The position numbers were made by a program, and so were the translations under genes. Below are positions 8,448-17,589 of a stretch of DNA of 64,000 nucleotides, in pieces. The notes under the pieces were generated by a model. That model was not told the origin of the DNA. It was given only the letters and a program-made list of their open reading frames with translations, and ran no database searches. How positions within the stretch are numbered: position 1 is the first letter of the stretch; each line of letters opens with the position of its first letter. This DNA is from Promineifilum sp. (GTDB lineage Bacteria > Chloroflexota > Anaerolineae > Promineifilales > Promineifilaceae): NCBI GenBank assembly GCA_020634335.1, contig JACKBY010000010.1, positions 62,001 through 126,000 on the forward strand, read 5' to 3'.

Positions 8448-9698
8448 CTAGACCCAACCGCGCGCGCGCACAGCCTCGGCCACGCGATTGACGGCCACCA
8501 GATAGGCCGCCATGCGCGTTTCCACGCCCTGCGCTTCGGCCATATTGTGCACGGCGTGGAAGGCCGTGGTCATCTTCTGGTCGAGCCGCTCTTGCACCAC
8601 CTCATCAGTCCAGTAATACCCGTAGGTATTCTGCACCATCTCGAAATAGGACACCGACACCCCACCCGCATTGCACAGAAAATCGGGAATGGTATAGATG
8701 CCCTTCTGCCTGAATATCTGATCCGCCTCCGGGGTCGTCGGGCCGTTGGCCAGCTCGGCCACGATCTTGGCCTGGATGCGGTCGGCGTTGGCGCCGGTCA
8801 ACTGATTCTCGATGGCCGCCGGGATCAGGATATCGACGGGCAGCTCCAGCAATTGAGCGTTGCCGATCTCTTCGCTGTCGGGCAGGCCGCTCACCTTGCC
8901 CGTCCGGCGCATCTGGTTGCCCACGGCCGCCGGATCGAGGCCGTTGGCGTTATAAATAGCGCCGAATTCATCGCTGACGGCCACCACTTTCAGGCCGAAC
9001 AGGTCGTGGGCCAGCCGGTGGGCATAGCTGCCCACGTTGCCGTAACCCTGGATAGCCGCGGTCGCGCCGTTCAGCGTCATGCCCAGCAGCTTGGCCGCCT
9101 CACGAATCGTGACCATGCCGCCCATGGCCGTGGCCGGCGTGCGCCCGGCCGACCCGCCCAGCATCAGCGGCTTGCCGGTGATGACGCCCGGCTCGTGGTG
9201 GCCGTTGATGACCTCGTACTCATCGAGCATCCAGGCCATGATCTGCGGCGTGGTGCCCACGTCGGGGGCGGGCACGTCCCGCTCCGGGCCGATAAACCGG
9301 GCCACGGCGCGCATGTAGCCGCGACTGAGGCGTTCCAGCTCGCCGGCGGACATATTGCGCGGATTGCAGACGACGCCGCCTTTGCCGCCGCCCAACGGCA
9401 CGTCGCTCACGGCCGTCTTCCACGTCATCCACGCCGCCAGCGCCCGCACCGTATCTATCGTCTCGTCGGGGTGAAAGCGAATGCCGCCCTTGGCCGGGCC
9501 GCGCGCGTCGTTGTACTGGACGCGAAAGGCCCTGAAAGTTTGCACGTGGCCGTCATCCATGCGCACGGGAATACTGAAATGAAACTCCCGCATCGGCTGG
9601 CGCAGAAAGGCGTGCATGTCGGGGTCCAGTTGCAGGATGCCGGCCGCCATATCCAGTTGAGCTTGCGCAATCGCAAACGGGTTCAAATTCTCGGTCAT
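8448..9698 (-). CDS. gdhA: NAD(P)-dependent glutamate dehydrogenase
   Basis: Product of 416 residues, the usual length of hexameric Glu/Leu/Phe/Val dehydrogenases. It converts glutamate to 2-oxoglutarate and ammonia and back. Diagnostic segments are RGPAKGGIRFHP (substrate-binding lysine), VPLGGGKGGVVCNP (catalytic lysine loop), GPERDVPAPDVGT and a Rossmann fold with AIQGYGNVGSYAH. Cofactor preference cannot be read from the sequence with confidence. ATG 9698 is preferred; GGAG lies about 14 bases upstream, and a TTG at 9710 is an alternative but sits only 2 bases from that GGAG. Monocistronic in appearance. Confidence 0.93.
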   Translation of the reverse strand: MTENLNPFAIAQAQLDMAAGILQLDPDMHAFLRQPMREFHFSIPVRMDDGHVQTFRAFRVQYNDARGPAKGGIRFHPDETIDTVRALAAWMTWKTAVSDVPLGGGKGGVVCNPRNMSAGELERLSRGYMRAVARFIGPERDVPAPDVGTTPQIMAWMLDEYEVINGHHEPGVITGKPLMLGGSAGRTPATAMGGMVTIREAAKLLGMTLNGATAAIQGYGNVGSYAHRLAHDLFGLKVVAVSDEFGAIYNANGLDPAAVGNQMRRTGKVSGLPDSEEIGNAQLLELPVDILIPAAIENQLTGANADRIQAKIVAELANGPTTPEADQIFRQKGIYTIPDFLCNAGGVSVSYFEMVQNTYGYYWTDEVVQERLDQKMTTAFHAVHNMAEAQGVETRMAAYLVAVNRVAEAVRARGWV

Positions 9699-9827
9699 GA
9701 CAGGGTTCAATTCTCCTATAGGAAATATGGGAAAAGTTTGAGTTTAACTAAAATCGCCAGACACCCAAGGTCTCTGGCGATGCGACTATATATTCGTAAT
9801 GAGCGGGGCGCGTCATCGAGCGCCGGA

Positions 9828-11345
9828 TCAACGGACGGCGAAAAAGTGTCGTCCCCACGGAGCCAGTTCAACGTAGAGGCCCATGTTTAGCACCTCGTCG
9901 CCGGCCCATTCGTAGGTCCTCTCGTCCATCACGTCGAAAAACACCCAGTTCTGTCCGGCCAATTCCGGCCACGGCAACTGGACCCGCGCCTGGGATGTGT
10001 GGCTCGACAGGTTGACCACGACGACGCGTCGTTCGTCGCCCGCCAGCCAGCACCAGGCCACCAGGTTATTATAGCTCGTATTATCCGGCCAACCGTTCAA
10101 AGCGCAAAGTCGCCACTGGCCCTCGCGCAGCGCCGGGTTCTGAATCTCGTTCGCCAGCCGCCGGTAGAAGGCATTGAGCGCCCGGTCGCTTGCTTCCAAC
10201 GGCCGGCGAGTCAGAAACACCGGCAGCTGAACGGTAGCCCCCTCAAATTGACCGTAGTGGAACAGCTTCGCGCCGGGCAGGGTATAGGCGGCAATGGCCG
10301 CGGCCAGCGCCTTGCCGGCCTGGAAAACGGCCGCGGCGCGCGGCTCGTCGTGGTTTTCGATAAAGCGCACCAGATGCTCCTGATAGGCCAGATCAGCCGC
10401 CAGATGCTCGCGCACTTCCACAGCCGACTCGCGTGCCAGCCGGTCGTAGAGCCGCTTGTCATAGCAGAAGTCGAACCCCTGCTTTTGCATCTGCCACTCC
10501 ATGTTCCAGTAAACCTCGGCGATAAAGCAGAAGTGCGGGTGCCGGGCGCGAACGGCGGGGATCATCTCCTCCCAGTATTGTTCGTCCGGTGGCGCGCCGG
10601 CGCGCTCGCCCCACGTGCGGGAGAATATCTCGGTGCTCATGAGCATCGCCATGTCGCAGCGCAGGCCGTCGCATTGCCCGGCGATGTCGAGCAGCAGATC
10701 GGTCGTGGCCGCGCGCAGGCCGGCATCAAAGGCATTGAGCTGGGCCACGTCGGGCCACGGCGGATAGTAGGGGTCGCGGCCGTTGGCGACGATCCGGCCC
10801 CCGGTTTCGAAAAACTCCGTCGGGGCGCTGGCCAGATCGGCCGCCGTCCCCCGGATAAAGTAGTCGGGATGCTCGACGATCCACGGATGATCCGGAGCCA
10901 CGTGATTGGGCACAAAGTCGAGAATCAGGCCCATGCCGCGCGCGGCCAGCTCGGCCCGTGCGGCGGCCAGACCGTCGCGCCCGCCCAGCGCTTCGTCGAC
11001 CTCATAGGCCCGGATGCTATAGGGCGAGCCGACGATATCTTCGTCGTCGGCGTCGGGCAGCGCGGCCGCGAACGCCTGCCGCAGATCGTCGTTTTCCATG
11101 GCCATAGCCCGGCCGGCCGGGCTGCGTTCCCAGACGCCCATCAGCCACACCGCGTCAAACCGGAATCCGCTCAGAACGTCCCATACCTCGGCCGGCACAT
11201 TGACCAGCGTGATGGCCCGCCCATAGAGACGGCTCAACTCCCGCAGCCACAGCCGGGTATTAATCTCATAGAAAGAGGGGCGCGACGGCAAAATCACGCC
11301 TGTAGCTTTTGATTCTACTGGCTCTGACTGAGCAGTTGACGGCAT
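9828..11345 (-). CDS. alpha-amylase family (GH13) glycoside hydrolase
   Basis: Product of 505 residues with the four GH13 conserved regions: I DFVPNHVAPDHPW, II GLRCDMAML (nucleophile Asp), III FIAEVYW (acid/base Glu), IV ENHDEPRAA (transition-state Asp). No signal peptide is visible, so it is likely cytoplasmic. The C-terminal beta domain carries RRVVVVNLSSH. The substrate (maltooligosaccharide, trehalose or sucrose-type) is not clear. GGAG lies 8 bases before ATG 11345, and this decides the start; the open frame continues upstream only as a shadow of the next gene. It lies 74 bases downstream of the holin-phosphodiesterase gene on the same strand and may be cotranscribed. Confidence 0.9.
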   Translation of the reverse strand: MPSTAQSEPVESKATGVILPSRPSFYEINTRLWLRELSRLYGRAITLVNVPAEVWDVLSGFRFDAVWLMGVWERSPAGRAMAMENDDLRQAFAAALPDADDEDIVGSPYSIRAYEVDEALGGRDGLAAARAELAARGMGLILDFVPNHVAPDHPWIVEHPDYFIRGTAADLASAPTEFFETGGRIVANGRDPYYPPWPDVAQLNAFDAGLRAATTDLLLDIAGQCDGLRCDMAMLMSTEIFSRTWGERAGAPPDEQYWEEMIPAVRARHPHFCFIAEVYWNMEWQMQKQGFDFCYDKRLYDRLARESAVEVREHLAADLAYQEHLVRFIENHDEPRAAAVFQAGKALAAAIAAYTLPGAKLFHYGQFEGATVQLPVFLTRRPLEASDRALNAFYRRLANEIQNPALREGQWRLCALNGWPDNTSYNNLVAWCWLAGDERRVVVVNLSSHTSQARVQLPWPELAGQNWVFFDVMDERTYEWAGDEVLNMGLYVELAPWGRHFFAVR

Positions 11346-11419
11346 GTCGGATACTCCTACGAACTGAACCAATTCTGACCCAGCAGCGAGGAATTTGCAA
11401 CCTATGCCCGCGCGCAAGG

Positions 11420-14104
11420 TTATGGAAGCGCTTCCATCTGTTTCAGCAGCGTTTCCAAAGCCATCACGAACCCGTCGGACATATTCGTTATCAGCATGCT
11501 CCCCACGATGACCACGCCGAAATAGAGCAGTGGCAGAGCCAACGTCCGCCAGCCGCGGAAACGGTGGGCCTCGGTGACGGCCAACCAGGCCAGAAACAGG
11601 GAATAGACGGCGACGACGGCCGTCACCGCCGGCCGCGCAGACGGAATCAGCCCCAGCAGCAGGAACAGGTTGGCCGTCTGGGCAAAGCCCATCACCCGGA
11701 AGGTCTGCGTCAGGTTGGCCCGACCCCGCAAAATGTGCGCCGCGGCATGGATGGTCAGCACAGCCACCAGCCACAACCCATAGCGGCTGAGGAAGCGGCC
11801 GAACAGCCCGGCCGGCAGCGCCGGCGTGTCTTCCATGAGCGTGGCGACCAACACCCCGACCAGGCTGAGCAGCAGCGCCGGCCCGGTCATGGCCCCCATC
11901 GTGGCGATGGCGCGCAGCGCCGAGCGGTCGAGCAGCAGCGCCGGCAAGGCCAACCCGGCCCACTCCCTGACTTCCCGCACCCCGGTCGTCAGACTGCCCA
12001 CAGCCCACTCGTCGCGCGAGGTCGAGGACGCGGTCACCGCCAAGGGCGACGGCCGCTCGCGCCGCGCATTCAGCAAGGCAAACATATCCACTGAATTGCG
12101 CGTCGGCGGCACCTCCATGTCCGCCGGATGCAGGATAAAGGCATCCGTCTGCTCGCCGCCCATCCCGCCGTGGCTGCCGATGAGCTCCTCCAGCGCGGCG
12201 ACCGTTCCATCGGGGTAAAGGGTACTGATGATGATCAGATCGCCCGCGCTGGGAAAATCGGCCACGCGCCGCATCTGCCAGGCGCGCAAGGCCACGTCAC
12301 CGTAGAGCGCCAGCGGATCATCGCCGCTCACTACGCCGGTATGGAGATCGTGCGCGCCGCGCTTGCCCAGGGCCACCGGCCGGCCGTCGCCGCCAAGGGC
12401 GACGACAAGGCCAACGCCCTCGTGGGCGATGACGGCGTCGACCATCCCCGGAAAGGCGGCGTTCAGCTCGTCCAGCGTGGCCCGGTGGGGAAAGGCGTGG
12501 AAATAGACCTGGGCCAGATTGCCGCTGCCGCAAAACGTGACGTCGACCGGTTCGGCCGCTTCCGGCGCGTGGCCGTTCGTCCCGTCCACCATGCTCTTTT
12601 CGACGGCTTTTTGCAATTGCTTGACCGTGGCCTGGCCGACACGGCCGCCCATATTTTGTTTCTGGATATTATCCAGCTCGGCGGCCGTATTGGCGACGAC
12701 CTGTGAACCGTCGTCCCCGCCGGCCGACTGCATCACCACCGTGCCCGCCGGCATGTGGCGACAAATGTACTCCTCCAGCGTGTAGCCGTAGCGCATCAGG
12801 AACGTCGCCCCGAAGGATTGGCCGTGGTCAGACAGCAAAATCAGCTCATAGGGGCGCGGCGCTCTGGTGTCCATGATCTCCTTGACCGAGCCGATGAGCC
12901 GATCAAAGCCGCGCAACGTGCCAAAGGCGTGTTTCGACCACGGGCCGGAGTGGTGGGCCACCTCGTCGTAGCCGGGCCAGGTGGTGTAGATGGCCGGCTC
13001 GCCGCGCATGATCTGCATCAGCGTCAGAAAGCCGGACACCTCGCGCATGAACACCGTGGTGGTCGAGCGAACGAACGGGTAGAACTTGTGCAGGCGGTTC
13101 AGACGCGGTTGGGCGTTGCCGGCCACGTCGCGCGCGTATTGCCACAGCTCCAGCAGCGTCTCGCCCAGAAACAGCCCCACCACCCGCATAAAAAAATTGG
13201 GGTTCAGCAGCAACAGGTAGACGTCGTGGGCGCGAGCGCGTTTCTGCTCCGACGTGCCGCCACGCAAATCCGCGGCCGTCAGCAGCGACACGTCGGCGTC
13301 GCCGTTGACCATGTTGTTGACGCTGGCTCCGCCGCGCAGCAAACCCCGGCCGCCGGCGTAGCGGGCATTGATTTCGGCCGCGTCGTTGCCCGACACATAC
13401 AGCCGGCCTTGCGCCTTGTCATACCAGCGAAAGGCGGGAATATCGAAATTGTCCCCAAACATGATGCCCGCCTGGCAGGCCGACGTCTGCGACGGCAAGC
13501 CGCAATCGGTGCGCGACAACACGTAGCCCCGGCGCTCGATCATCGCTTTGACATTGGGCATGTAGCCGTCGGCCAGGGCTTTGCGGATGTGGTGATAGCT
13601 CAGGCCGTCGATCTCCAGCAGCACCAGTCCGGTCGTGGCGCTGTCGGGCGAGACAACCCGCTGGGCCGATAGCCGCCGCTCGATGACGCCTTCATAAAAC
13701 GAACCGGTGTCCTCGACGCCCAGGATGGTACTGACCAGGGAGATGATCGACGCCAGCAGGATGCCGCCGATAAACGCCGGCAGCCACCCCGCCACCACCA
13801 GTCCGTCGACAAACAACAACCCCGTCAGCCGCAGCGTAACGGCATTGACAAACAAGCCGACGACGAACAGCACGATGAAGCCCAGGGGCATCGCCAGCAA
13901 CAGGATGAGCGGCCGGATCAGAAGATTGATGAGGCCCAGGATGAAGGCCGCCGCCAGCGCCACCTGCCAGGCCGACCACTGCGCCACGGGAAAGATGTCG
14001 ATCCCCGGCAACAGCCAGGCCGTGATGACCAGCGATGCCGCGCTGACGGCCCAGATCACCGCAAAGCGAACGGCTATTCTCAGCAGGTTGCGAATGATAT
14101 GCAT
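11420..14104 (-). CDS. membrane protein: phage-holin-like (PF04020) domain fused to alkaline phosphatase superfamily phosphodiesterase
   Basis: Product of 894 residues. Residues 1-130 carry about four membrane helices of the mycobacterial holin-like type (LINLLIRPLILLLAMPLGF). The middle ~550 residues form an alkaline phosphatase/phosphodiesterase domain: LVLLEIDGLSYHHI (first metal Asp), CGLPSQTSACQ (possible nucleophile region), TTWPGYDEVAHHSGP and LLSDHGQSFG (metal ligands). The last ~200 residues add about five more helices. The phosphodiesterase is probably exposed outside the membrane, perhaps acting on lipid- or wall-linked phosphoesters; this is inference. GGAG lies 5 bases before ATG 14104. 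An in-frame extension to 14227 is rejected because it crosses the promoter. Confidence 0.87.
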   Translation of the reverse strand: MHIIRNLLRIAVRFAVIWAVSAASLVITAWLLPGIDIFPVAQWSAWQVALAAAFILGLINLLIRPLILLLAMPLGFIVLFVVGLFVNAVTLRLTGLLFVDGLVVAGWLPAFIGGILLASIISLVSTILGVEDTGSFYEGVIERRLSAQRVVSPDSATTGLVLLEIDGLSYHHIRKALADGYMPNVKAMIERRGYVLSRTDCGLPSQTSACQAGIMFGDNFDIPAFRWYDKAQGRLYVSGNDAAEINARYAGGRGLLRGGASVNNMVNGDADVSLLTAADLRGGTSEQKRARAHDVYLLLLNPNFFMRVVGLFLGETLLELWQYARDVAGNAQPRLNRLHKFYPFVRSTTTVFMREVSGFLTLMQIMRGEPAIYTTWPGYDEVAHHSGPWSKHAFGTLRGFDRLIGSVKEIMDTRAPRPYELILLSDHGQSFGATFLMRYGYTLEEYICRHMPAGTVVMQSAGGDDGSQVVANTAAELDNIQKQNMGGRVGQATVKQLQKAVEKSMVDGTNGHAPEAAEPVDVTFCGSGNLAQVYFHAFPHRATLDELNAAFPGMVDAVIAHEGVGLVVALGGDGRPVALGKRGAHDLHTGVVSGDDPLALYGDVALRAWQMRRVADFPSAGDLIIISTLYPDGTVAALEELIGSHGGMGGEQTDAFILHPADMEVPPTRNSVDMFALLNARRERPSPLAVTASSTSRDEWAVGSLTTGVREVREWAGLALPALLLDRSALRAIATMGAMTGPALLLSLVGVLVATLMEDTPALPAGLFGRFLSRYGLWLVAVLTIHAAAHILRGRANLTQTFRVMGFAQTANLFLLLGLIPSARPAVTAVVAVYSLFLAWLAVTEAHRFRGWRTLALPLLYFGVVIVGSMLITNMSDGFVMALETLLKQMEALP

Positions 14105-14134
14105 CAAGACTCCGGTCCGATAGGGTACGCTCGC

Positions 14135-14163
14135 ATTATGCCTGAGGTCGATGGGGGCGTCAA
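14135..14163 (-). promoter_or_regulatory. promoter of the holin-phosphodiesterase gene
   Basis: TTGACG (14163-14158), 17-base spacer and CATAAT (14140-14135) on the minus strand. The predicted mRNA start is about 24 bases before ATG 14104, leaving room for its GGAG ribosome site. The divergent DUF92 gene starts at 14239. Confidence 0.65.
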
Positions 14164-14238
14164 AGCAGACCAGAAATAGCAAAAACCCCGCAAACTCGGT
14201 TTCTAATCCCGCGCGGGCCGGGTACACTTCGGAGTATT

Positions 14239-15087
14239 ATGAATCGTGAGCTGTTTCTATCACTATCATCGGGTTTGGTCTTCAGCCTGCTCATCACCTT
14301 TTTGGCCTATCGGCGCGGTTCCCTGTCCCAATCGGGCGCGGCCGGGGCCCTGGTGGTTGGCACGATCATTTTTGGGCTGGGCGGCTGGGTGTGGGGGGTG
14401 GCCCTGGGCGTGTTCTTCGTCAGCTCCAGCCTGCTGTCCCACTTCAAGGAGCGCGAGAAGGCAGCCGTGGCCGAGAAGTTCGAGAAAGGCCACCGCCGCG
14501 ACGCCGGCCAGGTCTTCGCCAACGGCGGCCTGGGGGCGCTCATCGCCGTCCTCAGCGCTGTCGTGCCGGCGGCGGTCGTGCCGCGCGATTTGTGGTTCTT
14601 CCTGTTCATCGGCGTCATGGCGACAGTGACGGCCGATACCTGGGCCACCGAACTGGGCACGCTGAGCCGCCGCCCGCCGCGCCTTATCACCAGCGGCCGG
14701 ACGGTCGAAGTGGGCACGTCGGGCGGGGTCTCGCCGCTGGGCACGGGCGTGTCGTTCGCCGGCGGGCTGCTCATCGGGCTGACGGCCGGGCTGCTGGCCC
14801 CCGTGGCCGGGCTGCTGCCCTGGAGCGCCGCCCTGCCCCTGACCCTCGTCGGCGCGCTCAGCGGCGCGGCCGGCTCGCTCATCGACAGCCTGCTGGGGGC
14901 GACCGTGCAGCAGATCTACTACTGCGACACCTGTGGCAAGGAGACCGAGCGCCAGGTCCACCGCTGCGGTACGACGACGCGGCCGCTGCGCGGCTGGTCG
15001 TGGATGAACAACGATCTGGTCAACCTAATCTCGTCGCTGGGGGGCGGGCTGGCGGCGGCGCTGCTGGCGGCCTGGCTGCTCGCCTAA
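14239..15087 (+). CDS. DUF92 family integral membrane protein
   Basis: Product of 282 residues with six or seven membrane helices and the typical DUF92 segments RGSLSQSGAAGALVVGT, FANGGLGAL, DTWATELGTLSRRPPRLIT, and GGVSPLGT. The C-terminus has a short Cys pair region (YYCDTCGKETERQVHRCG). Plant and cyanobacterial relatives include the VTE6 phytyl-phosphate kinase; a prenyl-phosphate kinase role is possible but unproven here. A TACACT box at 14223-14228 and a GGAG at 14231 both lie very close to ATG 14239, so it is unclear whether the mRNA has a leader. It converges on the DUF2723 gene with a 29-base gap. Confidence 0.88.
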   Translation: MNRELFLSLSSGLVFSLLITFLAYRRGSLSQSGAAGALVVGTIIFGLGGWVWGVALGVFFVSSSLLSHFKEREKAAVAEKFEKGHRRDAGQVFANGGLGALIAVLSAVVPAAVVPRDLWFFLFIGVMATVTADTWATELGTLSRRPPRLITSGRTVEVGTSGGVSPLGTGVSFAGGLLIGLTAGLLAPVAGLLPWSAALPLTLVGALSGAAGSLIDSLLGATVQQIYYCDTCGKETERQVHRCGTTTRPLRGWSWMNNDLVNLISSLGGGLAAALLAAWLLA

Positions 15088-15116
15088 AAAATCCGTCTAA
15101 TCTGCGGCTCCGCCCG

Positions 15117-17093
15117 TTATCGTTCCTTCTCCGGCAGCGGCAGCGACAACCACGGCGAATTGACGAACCCCGCGGCCGGGTCATTTCGGTACATGGCGAC
15201 GCGAATTGCCGCCGCCTCGCTGCCCGCGGGCACGGTCAACAAATAGCGATCGCGCACGATCTCGCCCGGCCGCCAGCTCGTGGTGGGATACCAGTTCTCG
15301 ACCGGGTCCGAGCGGTCGGCCTGATCGACAATGTCGGCCTCGCTTTGCGGCGGATCAACCGCCACCAGATGGACGGCCACGCTGTAGCCCTCGGCCGGGG
15401 TCTCCGCCGCCCGCCAATAGACCGTGACCAGAAGTTCGTCGGGCGTCGCCCATTCCGTCTGCGTCCCCACGATGCGGATGCCGTTCTCCAGATCGAAGTC
15501 GGCCGGCGTCACTGAGGCGTCGGCGGCCAGGCTGGCCTCGGTGACGATGGGCGCGGGACTCATCTCGACGATCCCCGGCGCGGCCGTCGCCAGATAGAGC
15601 GGGCCGAGATGTTCCGCGTAGTAGGCCAGGGGAAAGATGAAAAACGTCTTCTCCAGCGCCAGCAGATGATCACCCCGCGCGATGATGGCTTGCGGCGTGG
15701 CGTTGTGGTCCACCAGCATAACGTTCGGCAGGCGGCCCTCGAAGCCCTGGGCGTAGGTCAGCGTCCAGTAGTCCGTGCCCCAGGGCGTGATCAGGGTCAT
15801 CGGGCGGCCGTCGGCCGCTGGTTGCAGCCGGTCAACCATGTCTACCAGGGTCTGCGTCGAACGGTCGCGGGTGATCTCCAGAGCAAAGGCGCGCGCCGGC
15901 CCGGCGTGCAGGACAAGCGCGGCGGCCACGAGCAGCGCCCCCAGCGCCCCGACGACGGCCGACCGCCGCCACAGCCACTGCAACAGCAAAGCCAGGCCCA
16001 GCCCGGCCATCAGCAACACCGGCAGCTTGGCCGCCAACTGGGCATCGCTCACCCGATCTTCCCAAATGAGCACCGTCAGCAACAGATTGGGCAGCCAGAC
16101 CAGCGTCAGGGCCAGGCCCAGCCGCCCGGTCGACCGGCCCGTATCCGTGGGCTGTCGCGGGGGCAGCCACAAGCCAGCCAGGCCCGCCAGCAGTAAAACC
16201 GGATGCAGGTCGTCATGCAGCAGCCCGCCGACCGTACGCAGCCGGACCAACCAGCCGGCCAACGACTGTTCAGCCTCCACCACCAGTTCGGCATTGTTGA
16301 AGAAAACCAGGGCCAGCAGGCCGTCCCACGTGCCCGGCGAACCGAAGACCCAACCGGCCCCCATCCACACCCGCAACGGCAGATACAGGTAAGTCAGCGG
16401 GGCCAGCAAGGCGATGCCGATGATCGCCAGAAGCGTTCGAGACCCCATGCGAAAAGGCGTCAGGACGTGGGGCCACACCAGCAGCAACACCGCCGGGGCC
16501 AGCAACAAAATCGACCGCTGGTGGAAGATGCCCTGGCTGAAGACGAACACCAGCCACAGCAAGTCGGCGCGCGACCCGGAACGGCCGAAGCGCACGGCCA
16601 GCCACAGGGTCGCCAGCGTCAGGGCCATCGTCATCGTGTGCAGTTCGGCGATAGACGCGTTGACCCACACCGAGGTCGCCAATCCGGCGGCCAGCGCGCC
16701 GAGGGCGGCGAACGGCCCGGCCGCGCCCAACTCGCAGGCCAGCACCGCCAGCAGCGCCACAGTGACCAACCCCCACAGCAGCGACCACAGCGAGACGGCC
16801 GCCGCCGGTTCCACGCCGAACAGGCGCAGAACCGCGACGAACAGCGAGCCGAGGGCCGTCCACTGCGGGTAGCCGGAGTGGTGGATCGTGCCCCAGCGCG
16901 GCAGGGCGTTCTGGTGTTCGCCCACGTCGGTTGTGTAGGGATGGCCGCTGCTGTTGATGTGGGTCTGGACGGTGGACAGATAGAGCGCCGCAGCGATCAG
17001 GACGGCGATCAACACCCACAACAAACGATTGTCGGAGCGCAGCGCGGCCCAAACCCGGCCGCGCGCCGTCGTGGTCGCGGGCGTAGTGGTCAT
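15117..17093 (-). CDS. DUF2723 family multi-pass membrane protein (glycosyltransferase-like)
   Basis: Product of 658 residues with about a dozen membrane helices in the first 430 residues, beginning LLWVLIAVLIAAALYLSTV. The first loop reads HPYTTDVGEHQNALPRWGTIHHSGYP, typical of DUF2723 (TMEM260-like, GT-C fold). The C-terminal ~200 residues are a soluble extracellular domain with beta strands (PDELLVTVYWRAAETP) similar to those ending the two large proteins at 43605 and 46532. It probably transfers sugars from a lipid carrier to proteins or lipids; donor and acceptor are unknown. Its ATG overlaps the VOC gene stop (TGATG), so translation is probably coupled. Confidence 0.87.
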   Translation of the reverse strand: MTTTPATTTARGRVWAALRSDNRLLWVLIAVLIAAALYLSTVQTHINSSGHPYTTDVGEHQNALPRWGTIHHSGYPQWTALGSLFVAVLRLFGVEPAAAVSLWSLLWGLVTVALLAVLACELGAAGPFAALGALAAGLATSVWVNASIAELHTMTMALTLATLWLAVRFGRSGSRADLLWLVFVFSQGIFHQRSILLLAPAVLLLVWPHVLTPFRMGSRTLLAIIGIALLAPLTYLYLPLRVWMGAGWVFGSPGTWDGLLALVFFNNAELVVEAEQSLAGWLVRLRTVGGLLHDDLHPVLLLAGLAGLWLPPRQPTDTGRSTGRLGLALTLVWLPNLLLTVLIWEDRVSDAQLAAKLPVLLMAGLGLALLLQWLWRRSAVVGALGALLVAAALVLHAGPARAFALEITRDRSTQTLVDMVDRLQPAADGRPMTLITPWGTDYWTLTYAQGFEGRLPNVMLVDHNATPQAIIARGDHLLALEKTFFIFPLAYYAEHLGPLYLATAAPGIVEMSPAPIVTEASLAADASVTPADFDLENGIRIVGTQTEWATPDELLVTVYWRAAETPAEGYSVAVHLVAVDPPQSEADIVDQADRSDPVENWYPTTSWRPGEIVRDRYLLTVPAGSEAAAIRVAMYRNDPAAGFVNSPWLSLPLPEKER

Positions 17094-17458
17094 CAGGCGG
17101 AATAGTGCGGCGAGACCCAGCGGTAGAGGTCGATGACCATTTCCTCCGGCCCGGCGATCAGCAGCGACTCCGTGCCCCAGTCGGTCAGCGTCGGCTCCAT
17201 CAGGATGGCGACGCCATGGTCGTAGGCCCGCTGCCGGGCCTGGCGCACGTTGTCCACCTGGAAATGCAGGATGACCCCGGCGGCCTGCCTGACCGGCACC
17301 ATGGCCGCCGGACTAAGCATGATAGTCACCTCGCCCGATTCCAACTCGGCGAAGTTTTCGTCGACGACGCGCGCCGGCAGCCCGACGACTTTTTCAAAGA
17401 AATCGACGGCCGCGCCCACGTCGCGCACGATGAGATCGAGATTATCGAATTTTGACAT
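17093..17458 (-). CDS. VOC family protein (glyoxalase/bleomycin-resistance fold)
   Basis: Product of 121 residues with the paired beta-alpha-beta-beta-beta modules of the vicinal oxygen chelate fold: DLIVRDVGAAVDFFEKVVG near the N-terminus and GPEEMVIDLYRW near the end. Metal ligands are not obvious, so it may be an enzyme or a binding protein. It shares a TGATG overlap with the following DUF2723 gene, forming a two-gene operon. A promoter directly upstream (TAAACT ending 9 bases before ATG) implies a leaderless mRNA. Confidence 0.85.
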   Translation of the reverse strand: MSKFDNLDLIVRDVGAAVDFFEKVVGLPARVVDENFAELESGEVTIMLSPAAMVPVRQAAGVILHFQVDNVRQARQRAYDHGVAILMEPTLTDWGTESLLIAGPEEMVIDLYRWVSPHYSA

Positions 17459-17467
17459 CAGCCAGGG

Positions 17468-17497
17468 AGTTTAGCCCGAACCAATGAACGATAGCAA
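17468..17497 (-). promoter_or_regulatory. promoter of VOC-DUF2723 operon
   Basis: TTGCTA (17497-17492), 18-base spacer, TAAACT (17473-17468), then 9 bases to ATG 17458 on the minus strand. Confidence 0.5.
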
Positions 17498-17550
17498 ACG
17501 ATGGAACCTGGGGTGAAACGGCGCGCCAGTTCCCCGCGGGCCCGTTGCGC

Positions 17551-17579
17551 TTGGCCGCCCCCGTCGATTTGGCTACACT
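17551..17579 (+). promoter_or_regulatory. promoter of the alkyltransferase-like gene
   Basis: TTGGCC (17551-17556), 17-base spacer, TACACT (17574-17579), followed by 10 bases to ATG 17590. Little or no 5' leader is expected. Confidence 0.55.
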
Positions 17580-17589
17580 CTAATCGATC

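Noticed and set aside
9828..12008. Fusion of the GH13 gene with an upstream 220-codon segment
   Set aside because: The upstream part is a shadow of the phosphodiesterase gene, while GGAG and ATG at 11345 give a proper start.
11420..14104. Holin-like domain as a sign of prophage
   Set aside because: No phage structural, integrase or lysis genes nearby, and the domain is fused to a chromosomal-type phosphodiesterase.
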